Counted from the first letter of the stretch, positions 48,430 to 58,045 are shown. The stretch is 64,000 nt of DNA from Ruminococcus sp. (GCA_017960805.1 JAGCYM010000022.1:1-64000); one strand, 5' to 3'. The notes: generated by a model from the letters alone, not told the origin. Numbers and translations: made by a program.

Positions 48430-50088
48430 TTAATTTGCCTTTATTGTAACGATGTATGTATCGTCTTCACCTTTTTTGACGGATATTGAAGTTCCGGAAT
48501 CGATAGATATTGATCCGTCAGGCGCATACCACATATATCCTTTTGTGCTGCTGTTTATAACAGAGCCGTCATGGAAGAAGTTGTCTGTCTTGTCATCTCC
48601 TTCGTTTACCAGACGAATGAAGCGGATACCTTCATCATTATTGGTTTCTTCATTGTTTCCGCTGGCATATTTCCAGCTGGGGTATGTTCTGTTGTTGTTT
48701 TGTGTTGCTTCAACATGATATACTCGAACTCCGCTTCCTGTGCTTTTCCACCAGTAATCTTTCAGACGGAGGTTGTTATTGTCAAGTGAAGTATATTCAA
48801 TTATGAAAAATTCAGAGCGGTATTTATCTGCCAGATCCCCGCGAGGGATTATTACACAGTTGCCGTTATCAGTTTCGCTGTTGTAGAGAGTGAATGTTTG
48901 TTCACCGGCTGAACTGTCGAATACGCTGACCTGGCCTTCTCTGTACCATCCGAGCATAAGTTTTGAGGCTGCGCCAAAGTCTCCTGCGGCATCATCCATA
49001 AGTTCGAATCCTGCCGAACCGTGCATTCCTTGGAAATCATCGCGGTTATAAAGGTAATAATCAGGCAGTCCCATACAGTGCCCCATTTCATGAGAATATG
49101 TGCAGCAGAAAGAACTGTAATTATTTTTTCCTTCAATATTTCTGTTTCCAACAATGACATGACCTAATTTCAGTCCGTCGTGTTTGATGGACTTGTTTCC
49201 GCCGTATCCTCCTGAGGTAGACCACCAGTATTCTTTGCTCGCAGAACTTGGAACAATTATCATTATAGAGTCGATAGTTCCATCCTTATCAGCATCATAA
49301 TCGTTGAAATCAATCTGGGGGTCAAACGCATTTATTACTTCATCGATCAAGGCAACATGAAATTTATCTCCTTCATAGAAGGAAATTGGATGTTGAGCAG
49401 TGTACTCAAATGCCTTTCCACTAAGATTTATCGCGCCTTTTGAAGATCGTTCATAGAATGCAGCAACACTTTCAAGCGGGTAGAGCTTGCTGTTTTCATC
49501 AGCGTCTGCGAAAAGTGCTTTTTCAACTTCGTCAGTTGATGCCTTGTATTCATATTTGCAATCGGAGAAATCAACGCTGAAAACAGCGATCCTTGCATCT
49601 CCCTGAGATGGCATTGAACCATATAGATCGTAAATAGGAGCATCAATGTAGTCAGGTGGGATTACTTCGTTTGCATACCATCTGTAGACGAGCTGAGCTG
49701 TGTCATTATTAATAACAAGCTGCCTCATTGCTACCAGATCAAACGTATCAATAACTCCATCCTGATTCATATCAGCAAGCTGGAAATATTTAACGCCGCT
49801 TTTTATGGCATCTTGTCCAAGACTTGTTATTTCTTCACGCTTGCCGGTAAGATAATATGCATTGTCCATATCATAGACTCCGGTATCGGGAAGTCCTGAT
49901 GAACCAAGTACATATTTAGTGAGTATGACTAGGTCGGCAACATTGAATTTGCTGTCATCATTTAGGTCACCGATATATGTCACCCTTTTCCATTCAGCTG
50001 AAGCTGATAAGGAAGAGGGGAGCGTATATGATGCAACAGCGCCAATCGTGACAGCGGCAGCAGCTGTTTTTAGTAAAAGGCGTTTCAT
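48430..50088 (-). CDS. Secreted M6-family metalloprotease with N-terminal dockerin-like repeats
   Basis: 552 aa. Signal peptide (LLLKTAAAAVTIGAVASYTL), then two Ca-binding repeats of dockerin type, GDLNDDSKFNVADLVILTKYVLG and LADMNQDGVIDTFDLVAMRQ, before the protease. The catalytic zinc site is CTYSHEMGHCMGLPDYYLYN (HExxHxxGxxD), as in immune-inhibitor-A-like M6 peptidases, with DYDADKDGTIDSIMI upstream. Dockerins usually sit at the C terminus; an N-terminal one may be structural or may dock the protease to a scaffoldin. AAGGAG precedes ATG 50088. Confidence 0.9.
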   Translation of the reverse strand: MKRLLLKTAAAAVTIGAVASYTLPSSLSASAEWKRVTYIGDLNDDSKFNVADLVILTKYVLGSSGLPDTGVYDMDNAYYLTGKREEITSLGQDAIKSGVKYFQLADMNQDGVIDTFDLVAMRQLVINNDTAQLVYRWYANEVIPPDYIDAPIYDLYGSMPSQGDARIAVFSVDFSDCKYEYKASTDEVEKALFADADENSKLYPLESVAAFYERSSKGAINLSGKAFEYTAQHPISFYEGDKFHVALIDEVINAFDPQIDFNDYDADKDGTIDSIMIIVPSSASKEYWWSTSGGYGGNKSIKHDGLKLGHVIVGNRNIEGKNNYSSFCCTYSHEMGHCMGLPDYYLYNRDDFQGMHGSAGFELMDDAAGDFGAASKLMLGWYREGQVSVFDSSAGEQTFTLYNSETDNGNCVIIPRGDLADKYRSEFFIIEYTSLDNNNLRLKDYWWKSTGSGVRVYHVEATQNNNRTYPSWKYASGNNEETNNDEGIRFIRLVNEGDDKTDNFFHDGSVINSSTKGYMWYAPDGSISIDSGTSISVKKGEDDTYIVTIKAN

Positions 50089-50125
50089 TATATCAGCTCC
50101 TTGGCTTTAACGAAGTGAGAAGGTA

Positions 50126-50158
50126 CAAAAAAAGCTGCGGACGAAACCGTCCGCAGCT
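50126..50158 (-). terminator. Terminator of rny
   Basis: Perfect 11-bp stem AGCTGCGGACG / CGTCCGCAGCT with a 4-nt loop and seven T in minus reading. Only 38 nt separate it from the protease start, so the protease is expressed by readthrough or from a promoter in that gap. Confidence 0.93.
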
Positions 50159-50164
50159 GACCGA

Positions 50165-51742
50165 TTATTTTGCGTAGTCGGAAACTCTGCTTTCGCGAAT
50201 GAGGTTGACCTTGATCTGACCTGGATAATCCATCTCAGTTTCGATCTGCTGTGCGATCTGTCTAGCAACAAGAACCATCTTCTCGTCGTTGATGACTTCA
50301 GGTACAACCATGATCCTGACTTCGCGGCCTGCCTGAACTGCAAAGCATTTTTCAACGCCTTCATATGAAGTGCATATCTCCTCAAGCTTCTGGAGACGCT
50401 TGATGTAGCTTTCGTAGTTTTCGCTTCTTGCGGCAGGTCTTGCAGCGGAAATAGCGTCGGCAGCCTGAACGATGCAGGCGATGACTGTTTTAGGCTCAAC
50501 ATCATTATGGTGAGCTTCAACAGCGTGTATAACAACGGGATTTTCGTAGTATTTTTTACATACGTCAACACCAATCTGTACGTGTGAACCCTCGATTTCA
50601 GAGGTAAGAGCCTTACCTATATCATGGAGAAGACCAGCACGTCTTGCCATATTGGCGTCAACACCTAGCTCAGCGGCAAGAACACCAGAGAGCTGTGCAA
50701 CTTCTATAGAGTGGTCGAGGACGTTCTGTCTGTAACTTGTACGGAACTTTAGACGTCCGAGGAGCTTTATGAGCTCATGGTTAAGACCGTGAACATTGGT
50801 CTCAATTACAGCTCTTTCACCCTCCTGCTTGATGCGGTGCTCAACCTCGCGGCGAGCTTTATCGACCATTTCTTCAATGCGGGTAGGATGGATACGTCCG
50901 TCAGCTATGAGCTTTTCGAGGGCAATTCTAGCAACCTCGCGGCGTATCTGATCGAAGCATGAAAGTGTGATTGCTTCGGGAGTATCGTCGATGATAAGAT
51001 CGACGCCTGTAAGTGTTTCGAGGGTACGGATATTACGTCCTTCCCTACCAATAATTCTTCCCTTCATTTCATCATTGGGAAGAGGCACAACTGAAACTGC
51101 TGCTTCTGATACCTGATCTGCGGCTACCTTTGCGATAGCGAGTGAGATATAGCTTCTAGCCTTTTCATTGCACTCATCCTTGAGGAGCTGTTCATAATTT
51201 GCAATCTTGACTGCTTTTTCATGAACGAGGTCATCCTCGAGAGTTGAGAGAATGTATTCTTTTGCCTGATCTTTTGTAAATTCTGAGATTCTCTCAAGAA
51301 TATCCATCTGAGACTTTTTGATCTGCTCAGCTTCCTTGAGTTTTTCGTCGGCACTCTTTATTTTCTGATTAAGAGTGTCCTCCTTTTTTTCAAGATTATC
51401 ATTTTTCTTATCGAGATTCTCTTCTTTCTGCTGCATACGTCTTTCCTGACGTGACAGCTCAGCCCTGCGATCCTTGATCTCCTTATCCGCCTCAGTGCGG
51501 AGCTTATGTATCTCATCCTTGGCTTCAATTAGAGCGCTCTTCTTCTTGTTATCTGCGTCCTTTTCAGCATCTTCAACTATACGTGCTGCCTGCTGTTCAG
51601 CTGAGCCCACCATAGTCTCAGCGTCATGCTTACGCTTCTCAACACCTGCAGACACACCTTTTTTGTAGGATACTAGAGCACCTACAACTACACCGATGAC
51701 GAGAGCGGCAACGATGAGTATGATTGCAATAACAGGATCCAT
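50165..51742 (-). CDS. rny: Ribonuclease Y
   Basis: Membrane-anchored endoribonuclease that starts mRNA decay in Firmicutes. N-terminal TM segment ([21 protein letters not shown]), long coiled coil (to about residue 200), KH domain ([21 protein letters not shown]), and HD domain with the metal-binding HD in [20 protein letters not shown]. About 525 aa, full length. Two starts are possible: ATG 51742 (MDPVIA, spacing 11) or ATG 51751 (spacing only 2 from AGGAGG); I prefer the former. It has a long, structured 5' leader. Confidence 0.96.
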   Translation of the reverse strand: MDPVIAIILIVAALVIGVVVGALVSYKKGVSAGVEKRKHDAETMVGSAEQQAARIVEDAEKDADNKKKSALIEAKDEIHKLRTEADKEIKDRRAELSRQERRMQQKEENLDKKNDNLEKKEDTLNQKIKSADEKLKEAEQIKKSQMDILERISEFTKDQAKEYILSTLEDDLVHEKAVKIANYEQLLKDECNEKARSYISLAIAKVAADQVSEAAVSVVPLPNDEMKGRIIGREGRNIRTLETLTGVDLIIDDTPEAITLSCFDQIRREVARIALEKLIADGRIHPTRIEEMVDKARREVEHRIKQEGERAVIETNVHGLNHELIKLLGRLKFRTSYRQNVLDHSIEVAQLSGVLAAELGVDANMARRAGLLHDIGKALTSEIEGSHVQIGVDVCKKYYENPVVIHAVEAHHNDVEPKTVIACIVQAADAISAARPAARSENYESYIKRLQKLEEICTSYEGVEKCFAVQAGREVRIMVVPEVINDEKMVLVARQIAQQIETEMDYPGQIKVNLIRESRVSDYAK

Positions 51743-52017
51743 ACAGTGCATTACCTCCTTTTCGTAATTTAGTTTGTATCATAAAACATTCATTACTAAA
51801 GGCGGTAAATGCCGCTTATTTTATTCATTTAAAAATATATTGAAAGGGCCTTTCAATAGACCACTCGAAAATATTGGACATTCCGTCCGTCATTTTGTTC
51901 ATATATCTCATTATCCGTTCTGGACATCTTTTTTTGTCGTCTCATGACGGAATGATTTAAAACAAAGCTGCAAATACTGCCAAAAGTAATATTTTTGCAA
52001 ATAAATACAACATAGTT
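51743..52017 (-). promoter_or_regulatory. Long structured 5' leader of rny
   Basis: About 265 nt of untranslated RNA. ATTCCGTC and GACGGAAT arms lie about 70 nt apart (centred near 51920). An ATTGAAAGG/CCTTTCAAT palindrome (about 51839-51857) is followed by an AT-rich T-run in minus reading. A GCGG/CCGC hairpin lies near 51803-51816. No reading frame with a site is visible. Confidence 0.6.
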
Positions 52018-52046
52018 ATTATACACTTTTTCTGAGATTATGTCAA
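52018..52046 (-). promoter_or_regulatory. rny promoter
   Basis: Minus-strand TTGACA (52046-52041), 17 bp, TATAAT (52023-52018), full consensus. Confidence 0.87.
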
Positions 52047-52147
52047 TAGATTTTCCGTGATTTATTACATCTTGTTTAAAATTAAGTGGTTTAACAATAA
52101 AAGGTGGCTTAATAATGCCTGAGGCTGATTTTTTGCGAAAAAAAGAG

Positions 52148-52176
52148 TTGAAATTTAGTGATATATATGTTATACT
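52148..52176 (+). promoter_or_regulatory. Promoter of the 52263-55792 genes
   Basis: TTGAAA at 52148-52153, 17 bp, TATACT at 52171-52176, with an 80-nt AT-rich leader. Confidence 0.7.
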
Positions 52177-52262
52177 TATAAAAGCGTACTTTTTTCGGTA
52201 AAAAGATTTTCGAAAAAATACATAATCATTTTTCGCTATTTTGCGGAGATCGGAGATATATC

Positions 52263-52712
52263 ATGATAGATATCAATATGCTAACTACATTGTCAGAAGC
52301 AGAGATCGAGAATCCAAATCTGTTTCCCTTTCCATTCAGCATGCATATAGGTTTTGCTATAATCGGACTCCTTTTCTTTCTCTATCGCTTTGTTACTGAT
52401 AAGAAGCCATATCAGCTCATTTTTGCATTTGCCATTCCTTTTTCATTGACTATCTGGCTTTCAGACAGCAGAGCCTGGTTCTATACTCTCGGAGCTGTAG
52501 AAGCAGTACTTGTAATTTGCGCTTTCATCACTACTTTCATTTTCAAGGATAAGCCTGAGGAAAAAGCCGAGACAACTGTTAAGGCTGAGGTCGCATCCGA
52601 TGATGATGATGATAAATCCGATGATGAGGACGAGACCGAAGCTTCAGAAATTGAGGATGATGAGGAATCAGCTGATCCAGAAACTGATGATAACGACGAG
52701 GAAGAGGAGTAA
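52263..52712 (+). CDS. Membrane protein with acidic C-terminal tail
   Basis: 149 aa. Three TM segments (HIGFAIIGLLFFLYRFV; LIFAFAIPFSLTIWL; FYTLGAVEAVLVICAFITTF), then a tail of about 55 residues that is mostly Asp/Glu (DDDDDKSDDEDETEASEIED). I do not recognise a family. It ends 3 nt before the dehydrogenase gene and heads the proBA unit. Confidence 0.75.
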   Translation: MIDINMLTTLSEAEIENPNLFPFPFSMHIGFAIIGLLFFLYRFVTDKKPYQLIFAFAIPFSLTIWLSDSRAWFYTLGAVEAVLVICAFITTFIFKDKPEEKAETTVKAEVASDDDDDKSDDEDETEASEIEDDEESADPETDDNDEEEE

Positions 52713-52715
52713 GAC

Positions 52716-53666
52716 GTGAAGATAGTTCTTCTTGACTGGTATACGGTCAGTGTCAATGGCGATATTACTCCACAGGTATTTGAACAGTTTGGTGACATGA
52801 AGGTGTTTTCACTTACAAAGCCCGAGGAGACGATAGCAAATATCGGTGACGCTGATGTGGTTCTCTGCAATAAGGTTCTCATTACAAAGGAAGTTATGGA
52901 TGCTTGTCCTAACCTGAAATATGTTGGCCTTTTCGCAACAGGATACAATAATGTTGATGTTGCCTATGCAGCGGAGAAGAATATAACAGTATGCAATGCC
53001 GGACAGTATTCAACAAACGCTGTCGCTCAGCAGGTTTTTGCATATATTCTTGACAGATACAGTCGTATACGCGACTATGATAACGCCGTTAAGAACGGCG
53101 AATGGGAACGTTCTCCAGCATTCTCATATTTCCCGATCCCTACAGCTGAACTGGCTGGTCAGACGATCGCGATAGTCGGTTATGGTTCGATAGGCAGACG
53201 CGTTGCGAAGATAGCTGATGCGTTCGGAATGAATATAATCATAAGCACAAGAACCAAACCTTCGGATTGTCCTTATGAAGTGACTGATGTTATGACAGCT
53301 GCTTCGAGAGCAGACGTTATAACATTCCATTGCCCGCTTACTGAGCAGACCAAAGGACTTGTCAACAGTGAGCTTCTAAAAGTAATGAAACCAACTGCAA
53401 CTCTTATTAATACTTCAAGAGGACCTGTTGTTAATGAAGCTGACCTGGCTCTTGCCCTCAACAATGGGGAGATAGCTGCTGCTTATGTAGATGTGCTTGA
53501 GAAGGAGCCGATGTCTCCTGAAACACCACTGAAGAATGCAAAGAATCTTACTATGACTCCTCATATAGCCTGGGCAGCGTTTGAGACAAGAGAGCGTCTT
53601 GTCGATATTGTTTGTGATAATATCCGCTCATGGATGAGTGGCCAACCCAAAAATAAAGTAAACTGA
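52716..53666 (+). CDS. D-2-hydroxyacid dehydrogenase (glycerate dehydrogenase-like)
   Basis: 316 aa NAD-dependent enzyme: the Rossmann motif VGYGSIGRRVAKIA, the catalytic Arg region LINTSRGPVVNEADL, Glu in VDVLEKEPM, and the catalytic His in TPHIAWAAFETRERL. This last segment is typical of glycerate dehydrogenase/hydroxypyruvate reductase (HprA). It starts with GTG at 52716, with GAGGAG upstream. It lies 12 nt before proB. Confidence 0.9.
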   Translation: MKIVLLDWYTVSVNGDITPQVFEQFGDMKVFSLTKPEETIANIGDADVVLCNKVLITKEVMDACPNLKYVGLFATGYNNVDVAYAAEKNITVCNAGQYSTNAVAQQVFAYILDRYSRIRDYDNAVKNGEWERSPAFSYFPIPTAELAGQTIAIVGYGSIGRRVAKIADAFGMNIIISTRTKPSDCPYEVTDVMTAASRADVITFHCPLTEQTKGLVNSELLKVMKPTATLINTSRGPVVNEADLALALNNGEIAAAYVDVLEKEPMSPETPLKNAKNLTMTPHIAWAAFETRERLVDIVCDNIRSWMSGQPKNKVN

Positions 53667-53678
53667 AAGAAGTTTTTT

Positions 53679-54476
53679 ATGAGAAATATTTCGGAAAAAA
53701 AGAGAGTTGTCATAAAACTCGGCACTTCAACGCTTGCCCATAAAACTGGCAAACTGAATATCCGTCGAATGACAAATCTCGTCAGAGTGATATCAGATCT
53801 ACATAATTCGGGCCGTGAGATTATTATGGTATCTTCCGGTGCGGTAGGACTCGGAGCTGGAAAAATCGGGCTTCCCGAGAAGCCAAAGCAGACCAATATC
53901 AAGCAGGCGGTAGCTGCTATAGGTCAATGTGAATTGATGCATGTATATGATGACATGTTTGCTAAATATAGTGTTACAGTAGCTCAGATACTGCTAACCA
54001 AGGCAATAATTGACAATCCTAATCACTGTCAGAATTTCAAGACTGCAGTAGAGACGCTTGTTGGCATGGGTGTCATTCCTATAGTAAATGAAAATGACAC
54101 GATCGCTATTGATGAGCTTGAACTTGAGATCGGAGAGAACGACTCACTTTCAGCACTTGTTGCTGAGCTTTCAGGAGCCGATCTCCTGCTTATACTTTCT
54201 GATATTGACGGCCTCTATTCTGATGACCCGCGTACTAATCCTGATGCGGAGCCCATACATGTTGTAGAGAAAATAACTCCGGAGATCGAGAGTGTTGCCG
54301 GTGGAGCAGGTACAAGTTTAGGTACTGGCGGAATGTCTACAAAGATAAATGCCGCTAAGATAGCAACAGAAGCCGGGATCGATATGGTCATTATGAACGG
54401 AAGAGATCCGGAAAAGCTTTATGATCTCTTTGAGGACAAGGAAATAGGTACAATATTCAAAGCAGCGAAGAAATGA
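53679..54476 (+). CDS. proB: Glutamate 5-kinase, short form without PUA domain
   Basis: First step of proline synthesis. Amino-acid kinase fold: VVIKLGTSTLAHKTGKLN, VSSGAVGLGAGKIGL, PIVNENDTIAIDEL, GENDSLSALVAEL, DIDGLYSDDPRTNP and GTGGMSTKINAAKIA. 265 aa; it lacks the C-terminal PUA domain of the E. coli enzyme, as in a number of Firmicutes. It is followed by proA 68 nt downstream. Feedback control by proline acts through the kinase domain. Confidence 0.96.
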   Translation: MRNISEKKRVVIKLGTSTLAHKTGKLNIRRMTNLVRVISDLHNSGREIIMVSSGAVGLGAGKIGLPEKPKQTNIKQAVAAIGQCELMHVYDDMFAKYSVTVAQILLTKAIIDNPNHCQNFKTAVETLVGMGVIPIVNENDTIAIDELELEIGENDSLSALVAELSGADLLLILSDIDGLYSDDPRTNPDAEPIHVVEKITPEIESVAGGAGTSLGTGGMSTKINAAKIATEAGIDMVIMNGRDPEKLYDLFEDKEIGTIFKAAKK

Positions 54477-54544
54477 GAATGATGAAACGCGCTGCTACCT
54501 TAAATAATTAGAATACTATATATAAGTAAGTAGGTGTAAAAAAT

Positions 54545-55792
54545 ATGAGTTACACACAGGATTTAGGAATTAAGGCAAAGGCTGCAGAGCCTATTATAGC
54601 AGGAGCAGGAACAGCAAAGAAAAACGAAGCGCTTGCTGCTATATCTAAGGCGCTTATTGTAAATGCGGCTGAGATAATTGCAGAAAACGCAAAAGATCTT
54701 GCTGCTGCAAAGGATAATGGGATTTCTGTTGCAATGCAGGACAGACTTAAGCTTGATGAGAGCCGTATCGCTGGTATGGCCAAGGGAGTTGATGAGCTTA
54801 TTGCTCTGAAGGATCCTATTGGCGAGGTAATTGGCGGTGGTGTCCGTCCAAATGGCCTTCATATTACCAAGACGCGTGTTCCGCTTGGAGTTATCGGAAT
54901 AATCTACGAATCACGTCCGAATGTTACAGTTGATGCTGCAGCGCTGTGCCTGAAGGCAGGTAATGCAGTAATCCTAAAGGGCGGTAAGGAAGCCATCAAC
55001 TCAAATATCTGCCTTGGCAAGATAATGCGTGAAGCAATTGAGAGCGTTGGACTTCCTGCAGATGTAATCCAGGTAGTTGACAATACATCGCGTGAGACTA
55101 CTAATGAGCTCATGAAACTGAATGGTTATGTTGATGTACTTATCCCGAGAGGAAGTGCTCGACTTATCCAGGCAGTGGTAACAACTGCAACAGTACCGGT
55201 TATCGAAACCGGAGCAGGAAACTGCCATGTTTATGTTGATGCGTCCGCAGATATTGAGATGGCTGCAAACATTACCGATAATGCCAAAACACAGCGTCCG
55301 TCTGTTTGCAATGCGATTGAGACTCTGCTTGTTCACAAGGATATTGCTGAAGAATTTCTCCCTGTGATCACAGAGCGCTTTAAAACGCATAATGTGAAGA
55401 TTTATGGCTGTGACAGAACAATAGAGATCCTTGGAAATAGTGTTGAGAAAGCTACAGAGACTGAGTACGCAACAGAATTTAATGATTACATCATTGCAGT
55501 AAAGGTTGTTGACTCAATAGATGAGGCAATTGCTCACATTAGAAAATACAGCACACGTCATTCTGAGTGCATTGTTACAAAAGATCTAGCTTCTGCAGCT
55601 AGATTCCGCAATGAAGTTGATGCTGCGGCTGTATATGTTAATGCTTCAACTCGTTTTACTGATGGCGGAGAGTTTGGCTTTGGTGCTGAGATAGGAATTT
55701 CTACTCAGAAACTTCATGCAAGAGGTCCTATGGGACTTACCGAGCTAACTACTGTTAAATATCTGATTGATGGAAATGGTCAGATAAGATAA
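54545..55792 (+). CDS. proA: Gamma-glutamyl phosphate reductase
   Basis: Second step of proline synthesis, NADPH-dependent. 415 aa: LGVIGIIYESRPNVTVDAA, GNAVILKGGKEAINSN, LIPRGSARLI, ETGAGNCHVYVD, and the catalytic Cys in RPSVCNAIETLLVH. FGFGAEIGISTQKLHARGP near the end is diagnostic. The ribosome-binding site is weak (TAGGTG). Confidence 0.97.
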   Translation: MSYTQDLGIKAKAAEPIIAGAGTAKKNEALAAISKALIVNAAEIIAENAKDLAAAKDNGISVAMQDRLKLDESRIAGMAKGVDELIALKDPIGEVIGGGVRPNGLHITKTRVPLGVIGIIYESRPNVTVDAAALCLKAGNAVILKGGKEAINSNICLGKIMREAIESVGLPADVIQVVDNTSRETTNELMKLNGYVDVLIPRGSARLIQAVVTTATVPVIETGAGNCHVYVDASADIEMAANITDNAKTQRPSVCNAIETLLVHKDIAEEFLPVITERFKTHNVKIYGCDRTIEILGNSVEKATETEYATEFNDYIIAVKVVDSIDEAIAHIRKYSTRHSECIVTKDLASAARFRNEVDAAAVYVNASTRFTDGGEFGFGAEIGISTQKLHARGPMGLTELTTVKYLIDGNGQIR

Positions 55793-55849
55793 AAGACTTG
55801 TTCTTAAGACTTCGGCAGTGGACTGCCAAAACAAATTCAGGAGGGAATC

Positions 55850-57766
55850 ATGGCTATCAGAAAAGACCTTGACGATATGCTGAATAACCTTAAAGGAAGC
55901 AATGATACCGCGGCACCTGTAAAAAAAGTGCAGCCTGCAATTGTACCTGTACACAAACCTAGTAAGGCAGAAGAGGAAATCGACCATATGTCGGTAGATG
56001 ATCTGCTCAATAGCCTTTCACATGTTAATGATATGGCGGAGCATGTTGATCCGATGAATTCTCCGGAGCCTGTAAAGAAGAAAAGAATAGTTATTTCAGG
56101 TGATCTTCCGGACTATGAAGCTCTTAGAAGAGCTGAGCTTGAGAAGGATCGTGCAGAAGCTGAGAGACTTCGCCTTGAGGCTGAAAAGAAGGCTGCGGAA
56201 GAAGCTGAGAGAGTTCGCCTTGAGGCTGAAAAGAGAGCTGCAGAGGAAGCTGAGAGAGCACGTCTTGAAGCTGAGAGAAAGGCTGCAGTGGAAGCTGAGA
56301 GAGTGCGCCTAGAAGCTGAGAGAAAGGCTGCAGAAGAGGCTGAGAGGGTACGCCTTGAAGCTGAAAAAAGAGCTGCAGAAGAGGCTCAGAGAAAACGCAT
56401 TGAAGCTGAGAGAAAGGCTGCAGAGGAAGCCGAGAGAGCACGTCTTGAAGCCGAGAAGAAAGCAGCGGAAGAAGCACAGAGGAAACGCCTTGAAGAGGCG
56501 AAAATAGCAGCGGAAGAAGCTATAGCTGCAAAAACAGCAGCTTATACAAAGCAGACAGATACACCTGATAAATCATTCTCATTTGAGGAAGAGATAAATG
56601 TTGTTGCGTCATCTCAGACCGAGGATAGTCTTGGAGGAGAGCCGACTGTTGATGAGCTTATGGCTGCAGCTTTTGCAGCAGTAAAGGCTGAAGCTGAAGC
56701 TGATATAGAAGAAGCAACTGAAGCAGTAGCTGAACAAGTTGCCGAAGCAGAGCAGGAAGCTGATGAGATTATCGAGACTGATCCTGTCGGAGATATGATC
56801 GATACAATACGTGAGGATGCTGAGAAAAAGCTTTCAGAGCTTGAAGAAGATGCAGAGCATGAGGAAACTGATTCAGTTGATTCAAATGAGGAGACTGATG
56901 AGGATGAAACTCTGCAGGGCGAAGAGGAAGAAAAATCAGCAGAGCGTAAGAAGCGTTTCTTTGAAATGAGAAAAGCAAATGATGAAGAATCAGGAACTGA
57001 AGAAGAAAAGCCTAAGGGCAAGATAACTTCTGCGCTTGAAAAGATAATGGATGAAGATCCTGATGAAATCATTGCTGAAAGAAGTGAAAAAATAGAGGAA
57101 GACGAGTTTGAAGAACATAGTGACGGCAAACTTAAAAAGCGTCTGTATACTATATTTGGTATCGTATTTGCTGTTCTTGCATGCATCGGACTCATAACAG
57201 TAGTTGCAACGTCGGCTAAACTCTTCCGAACATTTACTTCAGGTAATTCAAAGAAATCCGGTTTTGCTGAACAGGTTTATCCAGCTGTTATCATGGATAT
57301 AGAGTCTTTCGATGAACCTTCGCAGCTCACTTCTGATCAGGTGATAACCGCAGCAATCTGGTCAATGATAATGTCAGACGGAACACTTGACCAATATGAG
57401 AGAACTTTTGATGTTGTAAGAGTTCCTGCTGTTGATGTTGAATCCTATGCTGTTAAGCTCTTTGGAGAAAATCTTCCTGAGATAACTCATACTACTGTAG
57501 GTCCGGCTGAGTCGAGATTCTATTATAATGAAGAGAAGCAGTCTTACAATGTTCCTCTTACTCCAGTTACTTTTACATACTCACCTGAGATAAAATCAGT
57601 AACTAAGAGTGGCAGCGAGTATACTGTCGATGTTGATTATATAGATGAGCTTCCTGAATGGCTTCCAAAGACATCTTCTAAGTCTGTTCAGTTCAAACTG
57701 ACGGAAACAAGTGACGGATATCAGATAAAGTCAATGAAGGTAATTTCTGAAAACAACAATATATAA
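55850..57766 (+). CDS. Membrane protein with long repeat helix and extracytoplasmic domain
   Basis: 638 aa, function unknown. The cytoplasmic N terminus has two DDMLNNL/DDLLNSL-type motifs, then eight near-identical 15-residue units (about residues 106-225), then an acidic region. One TM segment at about 431-453 (LYTIFGIVFAVLACIGLITVV) is followed by an outside domain of about 180 residues (SDQVITAAIWSMIMSDGT, EYTVDVDYIDELPEWLP). The repeat would form a rod about 18 nm long if fully helical. GGAGG lies before ATG 55850. The layout suggests a link between the cytoplasm and envelope or division machinery. Monocistronic, with its own terminator. Confidence 0.78.
   Translation: MAIRKDLDDMLNNLKGSNDTAAPVKKVQPAIVPVHKPSKAEEEIDHMSVDDLLNSLSHVNDMAEHVDPMNSPEPVKKKRIVISGDLPDYEALRRAELEKDRAEAERLRLEAEKKAAEEAERVRLEAEKRAAEEAERARLEAERKAAVEAERVRLEAERKAAEEAERVRLEAEKRAAEEAQRKRIEAERKAAEEAERARLEAEKKAAEEAQRKRLEEAKIAAEEAIAAKTAAYTKQTDTPDKSFSFEEEINVVASSQTEDSLGGEPTVDELMAAAFAAVKAEAEADIEEATEAVAEQVAEAEQEADEIIETDPVGDMIDTIREDAEKKLSELEEDAEHEETDSVDSNEETDEDETLQGEEEEKSAERKKRFFEMRKANDEESGTEEEKPKGKITSALEKIMDEDPDEIIAERSEKIEEDEFEEHSDGKLKKRLYTIFGIVFAVLACIGLITVVATSAKLFRTFTSGNSKKSGFAEQVYPAVIMDIESFDEPSQLTSDQVITAAIWSMIMSDGTLDQYERTFDVVRVPAVDVESYAVKLFGENLPEITHTTVGPAESRFYYNEEKQSYNVPLTPVTFTYSPEIKSVTKSGSEYTVDVDYIDELPEWLPKTSSKSVQFKLTETSDGYQIKSMKVISENNNI
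56165..56524 (+). repeat. Eight tandem 45-bp coding repeats
   Basis: Encodes eight 15-aa units of the form RxRLEAExKAAEEAE with changes at few positions. DNA copies differ by scattered substitutions, so the array is fairly old but could still change length by recombination. Confidence 0.88.
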
Positions 57767-57774
57767 GTAATAAA

Positions 57775-57802
57775 GGCCGCAAGCATGTCTTGCGGCTTTT
57801 TT
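57775..57802 (+). terminator. Intrinsic terminator
   Basis: GCCGCAAG-catgt-CTTGCGGC followed by TTTTTT. Confidence 0.92.
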
Positions 57803-57877
57803 GCGAAATAGCGCACATTTATAACCAAGCGAAATATCTGTCGAATAATTAAAAAATAAAAAATAAAAGACAAGGGG

Positions 57878-57906
57878 TTGACAAACATGGCACTTTCTGA
57901 TATAAT
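57878..57906 (+). promoter_or_regulatory. tRNA-Leu promoter
   Basis: TTGACA at 57878-57883, 17 bp, TATAAT at 57901-57906, full consensus. Confidence 0.9.
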
Positions 57907-57925
57907 ATTAAAGCAATCAGTCAAT

Positions 57926-58010
57926 GCGAGTGTGCTGGAATTGGCAGACAGGCACGTTTGAGGGGCGTGTGTCGACAGACGTATGGGTTCAAGTCCCATT
58001 ACTCGCACCA
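57926..58010 (+). tRNA. tRNA-Leu (anticodon GAG)
   Basis: 85 nt with encoded CCA. Acceptor stem GCGAGTG/TACTCGC, D-loop with GGAATTGGCAGACA, anticodon stem CACGT/GCGTG with loop TTGAGGG (anticodon GAG), long variable arm (class II, as expected for Leu), T arm ATGGGTTCAAGTCCCAT. Monocistronic, with a consensus promoter and its own terminator. Confidence 0.96.
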
Positions 58011-58013
58011 CAG

Positions 58014-58045
58014 AGCAGATACGAAAGTATCTGCTTTGTTTTTTT
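58014..58045 (+). terminator. tRNA terminator
   Basis: AGCAGATAC-gaaa-GTATCTGCT followed by TTGTTTTTTT. Confidence 0.93.

Noticed and set aside
56165..56524. CRISPR or non-coding satellite
   Set aside because: The 45-bp period preserves a reading frame and a helical protein pattern; there are no unique spacers.
56124..57195. Leu/Ser-rich frames antisense to the coiled-coil gene
   Set aside because: Low-complexity shadows of the GAG/GCT-rich repeat strand, with no start site.
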